Source of the DNA: Hsuehochloa calcarea
Lineage: Eukaryota; Streptophyta; Magnoliopsida; Poales; Poaceae
Direction of reading: 5' to 3'
Assembly: GCA_036346395.1 (NCBI GenBank)
Contig: CM070602.1
Location: 22,081,098-22,145,097 of the forward strand
DNA: 64,000 nt
The notes beneath the pieces were generated by a model. That model was given only the letters and a program-made list of their open reading frames with translations, was not told where the DNA came from and ran no database searches. A program made the translations under genes and the position numbers. This document shows, piece after piece, positions 11,840 through 24,143 of this stretch (position 1 is its first letter; each line of letters starts with the position of its first letter).

Positions 11840-12220
11840 CTATCACAGGTGGTTTAGTGGAACAAACCGTCTGTGATATGTATCACAGACGGCTCTGAAA
11901 TAGAACCGTCTGCGATATGATCGCATATCACAAATTGTTCTGGAATAGAACCGTATGTGATATAGAAGGTTGTACTGGACGCCTCATCACAGACGGTTCC
12001 CCAGAATCTGTCAGTATTGTAATTATCACAGACGGTTTTACAAGTGTGGCAGTCTATGTTACTAGCGATGTCTAGAACCGTTTGTGATATATAATTATCA
12101 CAGACGGTTTTTAATAAGAACTGTCTGTGATAATGCACACATGGTTCTTAACAAGCACCATCTGTGATAATTTTATATCATAGATGGTTTGTGGTCGGAA
12201 GTGTCTGTGATATGTACTCT
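11840..12220. repeat. CACTA subterminal repeats, cluster II
   Basis: Includes a second copy of the cluster I order: CATCACAGACGGTTCC, then AATCTGTCAGTATTGTAA, then AACAAGCACCATCTGTG. It therefore derives from duplication of the left end or from a nested element. Confidence 0.8.
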
Positions 12221-12538
12221 AGTTATTAAATACCCAGCCCATCCCGATAGATATGTCTGTAGTGAGCGATACATCCCGAGCAGCTCTATTTTTCTAGCTC
12301 TATTTCTTCCTCCTCCCTCTCCATTAGATTTGGGCCGTTTGGTGAAAGCATACCGCAGATTTGCAAGTGTGCTTTCAGATCTATTTGTTCTTGGTGATCT
12401 AATATTAGTATTTGCTTCTAATTATATGCATTATAACCAAGAGAGATGATAGCTAGGTTTAGATCTAGCTTGGTAGTTTGCTCTAATTTAAGAATAGGTC
12501 TCACTACTCCTAGTCTACTTCAATATATTCTTACTTGA

Positions 12539-12562
12539 TATATATATATATATATATATATA
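12539..12562. repeat. (TA)n microsatellite
   Basis: Uninterrupted TA dinucleotides, about 12 units, in the leader region before the TNP2-type gene. Confidence 0.9.
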
Positions 12563-12695
12563 GCTTCATAAATAGTACGAAGCTAGCTACTTTAGATGGA
12601 CAATTTAAGGTGAATCAGATGTGTAAGTGTAATGGCTAGCTAGCTATAGGAGCATTAATCTAATTTAACACTAATTTGTTACATGTGCAGCGTAG

Positions 12696-15600
12696 ATGGA
12701 CCGAAGCTGGATGTACGTTGAGAACCGTGTGAGTGAAGAGTACATTGATAGCGTGTCTGCTTTTAAAAGAGTTGCCGGGCAGGATATGTTGAAGAAGGGG
12801 ATGAAATTTTTGTATTGTCCATGCATTGATTGCGATAATCTAAAAATATTTACCAACTCAGCGCAGATCGAAGTGCACTTGATTCGAAGGGGTTTCAAAA
12901 GGGGGTATACATGTTAGACCAGTCACGATGAAGAGCAAATTATACATGAAGCTAGTAACATCGTAGATGGAGACAACGATATGCCGGATGTGGACTGTGC
13001 TTTCGATGAGAATAGGTCGTACGATGACTATCTGGATCAGATGCTACGCGATGCAGAAGGGAACTATAGTGAGAAAGAGTTTAGTAAACTCGATGGTTTG
13101 ATGGAGGACTCGGAGAAACCTTTGTTCCCAGGCTGCAAGTCGGAATACACAAGATTGTCATTCATGCATGAACTACTAAAATTGAAGGAAAGAAATGGTT
13201 GGTCCGATAAGAGTTTCACGAGTCGTTAAGTCTCCTAGTAGGTATCCTTCCAGAGGGAAACGTGTTGCCCATAACCACCTACCAAGCCAAGAAAGTTCTT
13301 TGTCTATTGGGAATAGAAGTAGAAAGAATACATGCATGTCCGAACAATTGTATCGTCTACCGTAAAGAGTATACAAACATTCATGTATGTTTGGTGTGCA
13401 AAGCATCCCGATACAAGCATAAGAATCACTTGATGATGGCGAGGGCATCAAGGTGAAGTAAGAACCTCCTGCTAAGGTGTTGTGGTATCTGCCCATAATT
13501 CCACATTTGACGCGTTTATTTGCGAACCGAAAGGAGGTAATATTGCAGCGTTAGCACTTAGAAGAGCGTAAGAAAGATGGAAAGATAAGACACCCTGCTG
13601 ATTCTGCCCAATGGAGAAACTTCGATGGGAGCTTCAAAGACTTCAGTGTGGACCGAGGAATATAAGGTTTGGTTTGAGTACAGATGGAATGAAACCTTTC
13701 GGTAACATGAGTAGGCGACATAGCTACTGGCCCGTGAATCTATGTGCGTACAACCTTCCTCCTTGGTTGTGTATGAAGTGGAAGTACATTTTGATGTCAC
13801 TACTTATCACCATTGATGTGTACCTAGCACCATTGTTTGAAAAATCTTGTCACACTATGGAACGAAGGGTTACAGGTATGGGATGTGTACAAACGAGAGA
13901 ATTTTCCTTCCCAGGTATTACCCATACTGCAAGATGAAGACAATTTGACAGAAATAAGGAGGATGGTTCAACAACAAAGGCTTTTAGAGGGAAAGATGTC
14001 TACGATATGGTTAAGGATATTGATGTTGTGCTTGGAAAGTGTCGTAAATTGAGGACCCGTCAGAAGAACATCAGGAAAAAGAGATTAATTTTTTGAGACT
14101 TACCTTATTGGGAGTACTTAGAAGTTCGCCACTGCATCGATACCATGTATGTGGGTAAGAATATATGTGACAGATTGATTGGTCTCTTACTGAACATTCG
14201 TGACAAAACAAAGGATGTTGTCAACGCACGGCGTGACTTGGTTGATGAACATAAAGAGCGAGTTAGCACCGAAAGAGACCAATACAGGCCGAACATACCT
14301 TCCCTCGGCTTGCTACACTCTGTCCATGGCGAGAAAAATAAACTATGCTAGAGCTTGCATGGTGTGAAAGTTCCGTCCGGTTACTTCGCCGGCATGAAGA
14401 AACTTGTTTCTATGAAAGATTTGGAATTAATTGGTATAAAGTCTCGTGATTATCATGCGCTGATAACACAAATGCTTCTGTTGTAATTAAAAGTATTTTT
14501 CGAACAAGATCTGAGTGACAATCATGAGGCTGTGTTATTTATTTTACTCAATTGCTCATAAGGCCATCGATCCCGATGGACTAGATGCTCTACAGGACGA
14601 GGTGGTGACGGCTCTATGTCATCTAGAGATGTATTTTCCTCTGTCATTTTTTGATATCATGGTTCATCTAATTATTCACCTTGTGAAAGAGATAAAGATA
14701 TATGGTCATGTGTTCCTACGTTATATATACCCATTCGAGAGGTACATGAGAATTCTCAAGCCCTATGTACGGAATCAATCTCAGCCGGAGGGCAGCGTCA
14801 TCGAAGATTATGCAACCGAAGAGGACATTGAGTTCTATGTTGACTACATGGCTTAGGTGGAACCGATAGGTGTGCCTCTATCTCGTCATGAGGAGAGGCT
14901 GGAGGGTATTGAGACCATCGGAAGGAAATCAATCACTCTCAATCTGGATACGTATGCTCAAGCCCATTTCACGATCTTACAACACATGACCGAAGTGTCT
15001 CCGTACATCGACGAGCACAAAGACATGGTACGCCAAAAGAATCCAGGGTGGTCAGAGGTTTGGATCACGAGAGAGCACAACCGTCGGTTCAACGATGGTT
15101 AAAGGTGTGATTCACTGAGAGGTCATCAAGTGATGATATACTGCGATGGTTGGCAAAAGGCCTAAAATTTATAATTGTGATATGGCAAGGATACGACATA
15201 AATGGGTACATATTTTATACGCCAGCTAATGATAGGAAGAGCATAGTCTAGAATAGCAGTGTCCGTATAGATGCATTTCACGAGTAGTTCGATACTGCTG
15301 GGCCAAACATAATGAAATGTGGGTTGAGCCCTACTATGGGTTCATAGGGGATATTTGGGAGCTCGACTATGTACTTTTCAAGATCCCCTATTTCGGTGCC
15401 ATTGAGTCAAACTTCCACAGGGTGTGAAGGTCGACAAGTGCAACATCACTACTGTGGACCACAAACATGTCGGATGCAAGGATGAACTATTCGTACTCGC
15501 TAAGCAAGTTATTCAAGTTTTTATGTAACAGACGGTTCTTCATGGAAAAAAGGGATTATCGGAGTTGAGAATGTCGTGGATGAGGATGAGTACAATTAAT

Positions 15601-15738
15601 TTGATGAATTGCCTCCTTTAAAAGATGGCATCGGGCTTGAGGAAGAACCCAGTGAGGAAGCTAGCTATATGCGTGTCGATCATTGTGAAGGGCTATTTTA
15701 AAAGGAAATAGCCAAGTGGAATGATCCCACACAGTGAA
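12696..15738 (+). pseudogene. TNP2-type CACTA transposase, broken
   Basis: Opens at 12696 with MDRSWMY, the hallmark start of the transposase-associated domain (PF13963), including its CPC..C pattern (12816-12830). A stop (TAG) at 12915 replaces the usual Trp. A frameshift lies at about 13225. TNP2 (PF02992) segments follow in changing frames: YQAKKVL...CPNNC, then FGLSTDGMKPFGNMS..., then HCIDTMYVGKNICD. Sequence between about 13905 and 14040 is deleted or rearranged. DUF4218 follows at about 14515-14850 (LIIHLVKEIKIYG, YPFERYMRILKPYVRN) and a DUF4216-like segment at about 15345-15430 (DIWELDYVLFKIPYF). The protein would cut the element ends together with the second CACTA product. This copy is non-functional. 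Confidence 0.85.
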
Positions 15739-15954
15739 CACCTATTCGGAAATTGTTCCATTGTAATTAAGAAACCTAGCATGTAATTAACAAATTATTC
15801 TATTGTAATTGATTCAATAATTAATAAATTATTCCACTGTAATTGATTCAATAATTAAGAAATTATTCCATCTGTAGTTGTATCCGCTTTCTTGTTTCAA
15901 AGGGCAAGGATAGTATTTCCTAAGGCTAGCTAAAAATAGAATATTTTTCAGCTA
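15739..15954. other. AT-rich 3' region of the transposase gene
   Basis: Contains two near copies of an ATTGATTCAATAATTAA stretch with ATTATTCCA. It probably includes the transcript end. No gene seen. Confidence 0.4.
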
Positions 15955-16110
15955 TAACTATCACAGACGGTTTAGTGGAACAAACCGTCTGTGATATGGT
16001 CACATATCACTGACTGTTTTTAAGATAGAACTGTTTGTGATATGGTTGCATAGAACTGTATGTGATATACATACAGTTCTTTAAGAGAACCGTATGTGAT
16101 ATCCCTTTAT
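15955..16110. repeat. CACTA subterminal-type repeats, cluster III (internal)
   Basis: Begins TATCACAGACGGTTTAGTGG and holds several ACCGTCTGTGATAT and AACCGTATGTGATAT units. The preceding AGGCTAGC...ATAGAA...TTTT context is also found before clusters II and IV, so these internal clusters share an origin. They lie between the two transposon genes. Confidence 0.75.
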
Positions 16111-17127
16111 TAGTTGGGGTCCGCTAGGGTTTGTGTCCTTCCTCCCCACTGGCCCGTCCTCAATGATGCTGCCCCGACCCTAACATCCGGCCCCAATGTC
16201 GCGCTACCACCACCTGAAGCCCCCTCCCCGACACCCCCAACGCCTGTCGCCACTGGCCGAATCCCCCTACCAGGGTACATCTCAACTGGGTGCATCACAT
16301 GGAGATCTAGAATTTTGCTTTTGTTGTAGCGTAGTGCTAGGGTTGGTTGATTGCTTTTCTTTGGATTATTTTGATCTGTGGAGGATGGAGTGGGGATATT
16401 GATGTTGAGTATTGATTACAAACCACAAATGTTTGAATATTTTAATTCCTCACTTTGCCATGTATCATTTCCATTGATAGTATCTTAGGTTAGCTTAAAC
16501 AGAGGTGTGATTTTCCTAACTTCATTGCTAACTAAGACTTTGGATTTAGGGAGACAATAATGTGCTATTTGATTAATTCAAAATTTCTTCTTGTGGTTTT
16601 GGTCGAGAAAGTAAGTAGAATAACATTGAAAAATTGGAACTTTGAATAAGTCGATGGTGGTGAGCTTCAAGAATTTTCACCAGCTAATTGGTTGATGAGT
16701 TGATGTGAGCTTTGGATTTAGTTTTTTTGCTTGGTTGTTTATTAATTGAAAAAGTCTGCTGAAGTGCTGATTGACGTGGCATAGTTGTTTCTTAATCACT
16801 TTTGGATGTAGCACTACAGGGCAACTTATTTATATGGAAACTAGGTTCATGTAACTAGGTTAGTGCGATTATTTCGCAAAAATACTTAATGCATTTGTAA
16901 CATTTTGATATGTTGGTCCAATGATGAATGATGATCATTTCAAATATTTCTTAAAGATGTGATCACTTCAATTTTATGTTACAAAGTTTATTGTGGGGAG
17001 GGCATCTGTTGATATCTTCCTATGTTGAGTTGCATTATATTCCTAGTTTTAGACAAAACAAATTTCAAACAAGAAAATTTTATTTTGTCTTTTGCTGAAA
17101 AGTTTTCATGGATATCAAGTAAGCGAG
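16111..17127 (+). other. Probable leader and intron of the second CACTA gene
   Basis: A GC-rich, proline-coding stretch (about 16115-16320) may be a first exon. About 0.8 kb of AT-rich, stop-filled sequence follows before the ATG at 17128. No other gene seen. Confidence 0.35.
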
Positions 17128-18360
17128 ATGGCGTCTGGACAGTCTTCGCCACCGTCATCGACATCACCGAATGTATCTAGCGCTCTGATGAAAAGGATAC
17201 CTAATTGAGATGGTATAGGAATATCAAAATGGCCTGAGGACCAAAAGACCATCATGGAGGTCACTCCCGTTGGGGTCCCTCTGCATCCCAAGAAAGCAGT
17301 AGCAGCATTCTGGACCACCTGCGGGATAGTTGCAAGGGAACGAGTCCCCATCACCACACCAAGCTGGAAGTCTCTGACAAGAGAAGAGAAAGAGCAGTTG
17401 TAGGATGAAATTTCAATGTTGTTTGAGAACTCAGCAGAAGTCTAGGGACTCGTGTGACAGTAGACGTTCCTCGCGATGGGAAAAGCATGAAAGACCTTCA
17501 AGAGCACGCTTGTCACGGAGTACATGAACAAGGATCAGATGTCCTTCACGAAGTATCCTTTCATGTCGTCGGATACATGGTATGTCTTTATGTGGATGAA
17601 GACGACGGCCAAATTTTAGGAGCAAAATGCGGCGCACAAGGCAATCCAGACACAAAACACTCACCCCCACAGACTCGGTATTGCTGGGTACGTGGGTAAA
17701 ATCCCACAATGGAGGAGAAAGGATGAGGAGGCAATCCGGTCAGAGGTCTCCCCGTCATTTGCCGAGATCACAGACGTGCGCACCCAAAACTGCTTAAGAG
17801 CAAGGTTATCAACCACGTCTTTGGGCGCCATCTCTTTCATAAACCCGACAGACGAGGAAGTGTCCCAACATCTGGTAAGATATGTCGAACTAGGTAATTG
17901 TTAATAAGTCCATAACTTCATAGGATCTAAATTAAGATGATGGCCTCTTGCAGCAAACATTGAATACCGAATCTTCCCAAGGCTCCTTCGAAGCAGTCAG
18001 GGAGAAGGATATACTATCCATGGCCCTAGGAAACACGGAGCACCCAGGTCGCACGCGAGGCCTTGGGGTTTACGTACCTTAGAGGCAGGGATTCCTACAC
18101 GACTCTAAGGCGTATAGGATTAGGAAGAGATCCAAGGTCGAGCGCAAGGAACGGTTGAAAGAGGATATTCGTGTAGAATTTCAAGGACATATAGCATCAT
18201 TGAAGGAAAAACTAAATTAAGTCATCAACCAGTTGCAAGTTGCCCTCGTTATTTTGGGAGTCAGTCCCCCTCAACGTCGAAGTAGTTGTGCGTCCACTCT
18301 ATTTTCTGAATATAGCGACGTCCAATTACCTATCAATGACATCCAGATAATGTACATCTC
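17128..18360 (+). pseudogene. Transposase_24-type (second CACTA) gene, broken
   Basis: Starts MASGQSSPPSSTSPN at 17128. In the same frame or after single-base shifts there are segments typical of the second protein of plant Ptta/En/Spm elements (PF03004): KSLTREEKEQL, YVFMWMKTTAKF, and HPHRLGIAGYVGKIPQWRRKDEEA. After a probable intron around 17905-17945 there are ALGNTEHPGRTRGLGVY and a basic coiled segment (RKRSKVERKERLKEDIRVEFQ split by few changes). In-frame stops occur at about 17206 and 17401 and later. In related elements the protein binds subterminal repeats. Context inside the CACTA element supports the call. Confidence 0.75.
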
Positions 18361-18859
18361 TGAAATACTACATAGAAAGACGCTTTAGCTAATCGTGTAT
18401 CGTTATGTAGGAGCCCACGCCACGCACCCTCAGAGTCAGGCATGTTGGCTCCATTCCCATTGAGACTGGGCGGGGGATGGCATATCCACGCCTGCCAGGG
18501 ACACTAGTGCACGGTGCCTAGCTAGGGACCAGTTTTGTGAAGGTCTAGGCAGACTCCAAACGACGAGATCATAACACTAGGGGATGCCATCCACACATTC
18601 GTCCAGTGGCCCAAGAGGGACATAACCCTGGAACCTTCCGTGTTGGCTTCTACCCAACATGAATAGCTAGCCTCTCCACAAGACCATATATAGCCTGCGT
18701 CCTCTCCGACTCTCCCTTCGATGTCCCCACGTGCACCTGATCCGCGTCGGCAGGCCACCATATCGGCTCCCATGAAGACCGCACCGAGCATATACAAACA
18801 GTGTGCCTATTCGTTTCCTGTGGAGAACACATATCAATGTGTCAGCAAGACCAAATCAA
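18361..18859. other. Degenerate link between the second gene and the protease region
   Basis: Probably coding in the ancestor, because base composition resembles the flanking exons. No domain can be read with confidence. Confidence 0.3.
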
Positions 18860-20085
18860 AGAAAATCAAGGCGCTTCAAAAGCGCTAGCCATTCTCGCTA
18901 GGAAAGTCGTTGGTCTCGGATACACTCTTGGTCTACCATGGAATGGGTGCCGCTAGGTAGCATGCGTGGTACATGGGAAAGACCAACAAGACGAGGACAC
19001 AATGCCTATGGTTTTCACCATCAAGTACACGGCAGGTATTTTCTCCACAAGCCTGGCTTCTTCGTGGTGGGCTTTGACGACTTGTTCAATCTCTTTAAGT
19101 GTGTACAATTACGGTCTACATTCATGTAATACCGATAAATATCATAACTCCTTGCTTATGTATAGACACATGATCATAGAAGCCAAATGAAGAAAAAAAT
19201 CGGTCGGTTTTCTGACCCACACTTGATCTCTGAGCAATGAATCAACGACAATGCATCCTACGTCAAGGATTATGTAACAACGGGGCTGCATGCACAATGA
19301 CAAGGAGTACATACATGTACCCTACAACTAGGGGTAAGTGCTTACTCATTGCTATACTCATTGATTTGTACTTCATATACAACACGAACTTAGTTTTAAG
19401 GACTATAGCAGCATACATGTGTAGGTGGCACTAGATTCTAATTGTCATTGTACCAAAGTGGAACAAGATAATATACTTTGATTCCCTAAATCAAGGCCAG
19501 CACGTCTTCACACTTGTGCAACAATTAACTGACAGGTATACTCATTTGATCCATAAATAACTCCATGTACCCTTCGTTTGCAATGGCTGAGGCTAACTTT
19601 TTTGAATCACATAGGTCGTTCGCCGCGTACATTGCCAAAGGATGGAGACATGTGGAAGGGAACACCACACTGCGATATGTGACGCAATTTTCGGTACCCG
19701 CTAGTAAACAATAATCCTATATCACATTGTGTAATGATACCTCTCAAGCTGAACAAATATATGTATGTAATTCTATTTTTGCAGTGCCATTGACAGCTAC
19801 AAGGCAACGTATGTGGATTCTATGTTTGCCACCATATGCAAGACATCATGGGTGGTAGGCCCAAGGATCCAATGGTTTGTCATTCTCACAATAATTATTT
19901 TCTACTTTTCAATTAATATATATAGGTTGTTACGACTTTACTCTTCCTAGCGACAGGGTATCAACATCGGTTTAAGTACATTCCAAATAAATGAACTCTC
20001 CAAAATTTGAGGATGGCTTGTCACCTTCTTCATGGCGGAGGTCATTGACCCAAAAGGAGAGTTTCACACGGCTGAGTCTGAATAA
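18860..20085 (+). pseudogene. Ulp1-like (C48) cysteine protease region of the CACTA element
   Basis: Two catalytic regions can be read across frame changes. The first is at about 19421-19530: WH(stop)ILIVIVPKWNKIIYFDSLN. This holds the His of the Ulp1 HW motif followed by the conserved hydrophobic strand and the Asp in 'FDS'; the Trp after His is now a stop. The second is at about 19790-19835: QGNVCGFYVCHHM, with the Q and C of the active site. The C-terminal part at about 19985-20085 (VTFFMAEVIDPKGEFHTAE) also fits such proteins. Ulp1 domains cleave SUMO-like conjugates and are known as accessory parts of some plant CACTA and Mutator-like elements. The introns are degenerate and the copy is inactive. 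Confidence 0.7.
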
Positions 20086-20334
20086 TTTTTTTGTGACAAA
20101 CAATATTTTCTTATTGTATATGTAAACATGTTGTAAAAATATTATGAAAATTCATCTATAATCAATCTATAAATTTGTTTATCTATGATATATATGTGTA
20201 TCTATGATCGATATATGTGTATCTGTGATATATCTATGTATTTGTGTATTTGCTTGTATCTATTATCTGCATATTGATTTCAGAGGGCATGGCTAGCATT
20301 TCAGGAGGCTAGCCGAAAAATAGAAAATTTTCTA

Positions 20335-20640
20335 CATATAGAGCGAACCATTACATACGGTTTTGGTAAACACAACTGTCTGCGTGATGGCCGATATATC
20401 ACAGATGGTTGGTGCATAGAACCGTATGTGATGTCCGTTGACATATCACAGAAGGTTTCGTGGTCGAAGTCGTCTGTAATAGTTGGCGTTCACAGACGGT
20501 TATTTATACAAACCGTCTGTGTTGTGACTTATCATAGACGGCTTGAAAGCCGTCTGTGATAATCACATGTTGCCATATACGCAATAAACCAAACGGTTCA
20601 AAAACCGTCTGTGATGAGGGTTCAGAACTGTACGTGAGAA
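20335..20640. repeat. CACTA subterminal repeats, cluster IV (right end)
   Basis: Multiple TCACAGACGGTT and AACCGTCTGTG units up to the element end at 20670. Several are paired head to head, for example ATAGACGGC...GCCGTCTGTGATAA. Confidence 0.8.
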
Positions 20641-20670
20641 TTGTATGTGATGACCCTCCGTGCGATAGTG

Positions 20671-21197
20671 GTTGCACTGTACGGGAAGTGATGCCGAATA
20701 TTCTAGAGGTAAAAAAATCCAGTTGGATTTTAGAAAAAGATGTTGGCAACTTCCATTAATTATTACTTTTTCATAAGGACACTACTTGGTACCCACTGGG
20801 TTCTAGCAGGTGAACAACTGAACATATATTCTATATGATACTTTCAATTAATTGCCAACTGTCATGGACGTAGAAAACTAAGATATAGAACTACTTAATT
20901 TCTGCACAATATGCTTAATCTCGTAATGTGACAGTAATGTAGCTTCGGAAGCATCGCTCTCCCGGTCTGGTTGAAACCGGCTCCAACAACGGATGAATAA
21001 TAAAAACAATTGGACATGTTACCGACGGGAAGGCCGTTCGCTAATCCTTTTCCCCTGCTTTAGTTTGTTCGTTATTTAAGTATCCAAGGAAATTTGTTGA
21101 ACTGGTACTTGACCTTTGAATTTTGATGTTTTTTGGAATTTGATCATGTGTGATCAGTGCGGTTGGTAGTGCCAAAGCACCTGCTACTCCCGTACGT
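20671..21197. other. Unassigned sequence between the CACTA element and duplicate A
   Basis: AT-rich, no supported gene or repeat. Confidence 0.4.
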
Positions 21198-21425
21198 AGC
21201 ATTGATTTCAAACGGCTTGGTTCACGATTTTCATAAAAGAACGAAGGTTAGTCGCCCACCAGTTCAGTTGCCGTGCTTTCGTGCCAAATATAATCTGTGT
21301 AATATCAGTTGCGTGGCATGCCAATCTTATATACTGTAAAACGTTGCTCAGTATCCAGCTCTAGCCATAGATTTAGGCATGGTCATTCGCTGGGGCCTAA
21401 TTGCAGCATTGGCTTGGGGCTCTCC

Positions 21426-22005
21426 GGGCATGTTTGGTTTACGACATTGGGTAGTCACACTAAATTTTTGACAATATCAAAACATAGGTAATGGAAGAAA
21501 AAAAACTAGGTAAAAAATAGTGTTTGAATTGTAGCCATATTAATTCATAGGTAATACCGAAATCGATGCCTTTAGATTGCAACTATGCCTAAATTTATCA
21601 AAATTATGAGTGACACGTGGGTCTCGTATAACATCTATTTTCTTTTACACCAAAATATATTAATATGGGTCTTATTTTATTGATTAAATGATAAAAAAAT
21701 ATACAGCAGTTCAAACAAATCAGATATAGGATTCAAGAGATATAGTTGATTGAAGTTTCGTAATCGAGTATCAGGTGCATTTAATGCATCCAATCAGTCA
21801 GTGCCACGGGCATGAAATATCGAACCAAATTCCATGCGAAGGATTGGGCCGCCCGCAAGACGCCGAGATCTGGCGCCAATTCCGACCCGCCTACTAAATT
21901 TTTGGAGGCATACCAAATTTTGGGAATAAATCAAACCATAGCCAAATCTTAAAGGCACAACTAAATTTTGGTAAGGTATTCATAGGCAACAAACCAAACA
22001 GCCCC
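21426..22005. mobile_element. MITE 1 in duplicate A
   Basis: Inverted ends GGGCATGTTTGGTTT and AAACCAAACAGCCCC. The body is AT-rich and non-coding. No clear target duplication. The body resembles the adjacent MITE 2, so the two are tandem members of one family. Confidence 0.6.
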
Positions 22006-22622
22006 TTAGAGCCCGTTTTGTTTGTGAGCCCAGGTAGCTATACCAAACTTTTGGCAATGCTAAAACCCAGGCAATGCCAAAAAAATGAGGAAAAATAGTG
22101 TTTATATCGTAGCCCTACCAATTCACGGGTAATACCGAAATTGATTTGTTTGGATTGTAATCATGCCAAACTTTGCCAAAAATGTGAATATGGCACATGG
22201 GTCTCACATAACATCTATTTTTTGCACCAAAATATACTAACATGAGTCTTGTTTTTTTAATTAAATGATAAGAAACACAACGGTTCAAATGGATCGTAAA
22301 TCGGATACTCGATTTAGGAAATATGATCATTTTAAGGTAATGAATCAAACTTAACATGCAATTAATGCCACTAATAAAACCCAACCAGCTTCTGCCACGT
22401 GTCTAGGGCTCACTGTTTGTTGTTGCTTCCTGCAACACTAAAATTTGGCAACCGAATTTGCAGCCCACGCCAAGCCAACGAATTGGCTGGGAAAAAGCGG
22501 GCGTTACCAAAATCTTGAGGGCAACGCCAAATATTGGTACTGAACAAAACACTAGCCAAATTTTCAGGGCAATACCAAAATTTTTGTTTGGCTCGTTTTG
22601 GCTCTGAACTAAACATACCCTG
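22006..22622. mobile_element. MITE 2 in duplicate A, same family
   Basis: Ends GCCCGTTTTGTTTGTGAGCC and, inverted, GGGTATGTTTAGTTCAGAGC. It shares with MITE 1 a central order of GGTAATACCGAAAT, ATTGCAACTATGCC-like and CATGGGTCTC-like sequence. No coding capacity. Confidence 0.55.
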
Positions 22623-22878
22623 AGTCTTGGACAAAAATGACATCTCTATCACGCTAAATTATTACGGAAGTCACGTGCCGCGCTCCCAGTCAGCAGTGGG
22701 AATGTATGCAGGCCACCTGCCACACTGGCATGCCATCATGTCGTTAACTGGGGCACAGCAGGTAGCTAAATGAGCCCAAAAAAAACTCAGGAGCTTCACT
22801 CTCTTCTTTGGGTGCCCGGTGGGCCCTACTTGTGCACCCTAAAGAAGTGAACCAATTGAATGAAGCGGAGCTCAGTTC

Positions 22879-23536
22879 GGGTGTGTTTGGATGGTTGTAT
22901 GATATGGTACTTGTATGGGATGGTTCGGAATATAGCATCGTTCATGCGTTTAGTAGGACGAATGTTATGAAGCCGACCGAAACAAGGTGATTCAATTCAA
23001 GGGATTATTCAACAGATATGCTAAACCAACTCGTTCGACGAATTCGGCTGAACCACGCAGTACAAGGATGGCCTCACGTGCACTCACCTCCCTCTCGCGC
23101 TCTCCTTCGTCTTGCCTCCCGCCGCCGCCACCATGCCATCAGACACCGCCTTGACATCAGACACGGCCGCCATACTCTCCTTCCTCTCGGACAACTTTTT
23201 CCTCTCATCCGGCGACACCCCCGTTCATAGCCGTTGTCCCCACAAGTCACTCCCTCTTCCCTGGTTAAACTCTCTCCACCCTTTCCGCATCACATGGTGC
23301 TCCACGACGCCATAAGAGTTTCCCCTCAACCCATTTGGTACTTCCGCCACAGGAGCACTGTGTCATCAGCCTCCACTGCCGCCATCCTCTCCCAAGTGAG
23401 TCATTCTTCAATCCCTCTCTGCTAGAGCTTTGCCTCACCTCCCTCTTCCTTCCCCCACCACCTACTTCCACTCACCCTCCCAACATCGCCGCCCCCACGG
23501 CGAGCCACCTGTGCCGCCCACTCCGGTGAGTTCCGG
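22879..23536. mobile_element. Left end of a TIR element, duplicate A
   Basis: Starts GGGTGTGTTTGG and contains a GC-rich Ser/Pro-coding stretch (23069-23530) of unknown origin. The matching right end is only present after copy B (50044-50697). Here the element is cut by a gypsy-type LTR. Confidence 0.55.
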
Positions 23537-24143
23537 TAAGAACCAGGGCGATTTAACTTGTAATGCTTAACCCTCCAATTGGTCCTAGCATCACAAATTA
23601 AACTTCCCGTTCTCGGTGTATTATGTACATCCCAGAAGCGGTACACATACACCATCACAAACATCAATATCAATACATACACATGCTCTTACAATATCGA
23701 AACTTCATAATTTAACAACATATTGAACTTACAAGGTACAGTTTCATACAAAAGAGTCGACCGACCAAATAAAAAGATAAATATCAAGTACGCAGCTGAA
23801 AATAGTGAGTAAACTAAAATAAAAACATAAATTAATCATAAATAAAGTCCAAATGGCTTGCCATAACCCGCAGGGCAACCGACTGGGTTCAAACCATAGA
23901 AAATCAACGTTGCTGCACAATCTTTCCTTACCCGATTCGATCTCACGTCTGTTGTCCATATTAGCAAATAAAAGTAAACAGTGAGTAAACAAATATACTC
24001 CACAAGACTTTACCAAGCCTATACATAGCTACATGCAAGCTCTACTCAAAGGAGAATACTATAGGGTTCATTTTCAGCACAAATCAATATTTCAAGTGAA
24101 TACAAGTAGTAGATTCAAATTGCAAGTTATCAAACATTTTTAA

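Larger units (their letters stand above)
10502..20670 (+). mobile_element. CACTA (En/Spm) DNA transposon, decayed
   Basis: The right end is ...TAGTG at 20666-20670, so read inward it starts CACTATCGCACGGAGGG. The left end is a poorer CGCTGCTACAGAAAGG. Both ends are followed by many copies of ATCACAGACGGTT and AACCGTCTGTGAT, the dense direct and inverted subterminal repeats typical of grass CACTA elements. Between them, in the same orientation, lie a TNP2-type transposase, a Transposase_24-type gene and an Ulp1-like region. The three bases outside each end (ATT, GTT) do not match, so either the left end is not exact or the target duplication has decayed. All coding parts carry stops or shifts. 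Confidence 0.75.

Noticed and set aside
21426..22622. A single larger element spanning both MITEs
   Set aside because: Each half has its own inverted ends and a repeated, related body, so two adjacent members of one family is the simpler reading.
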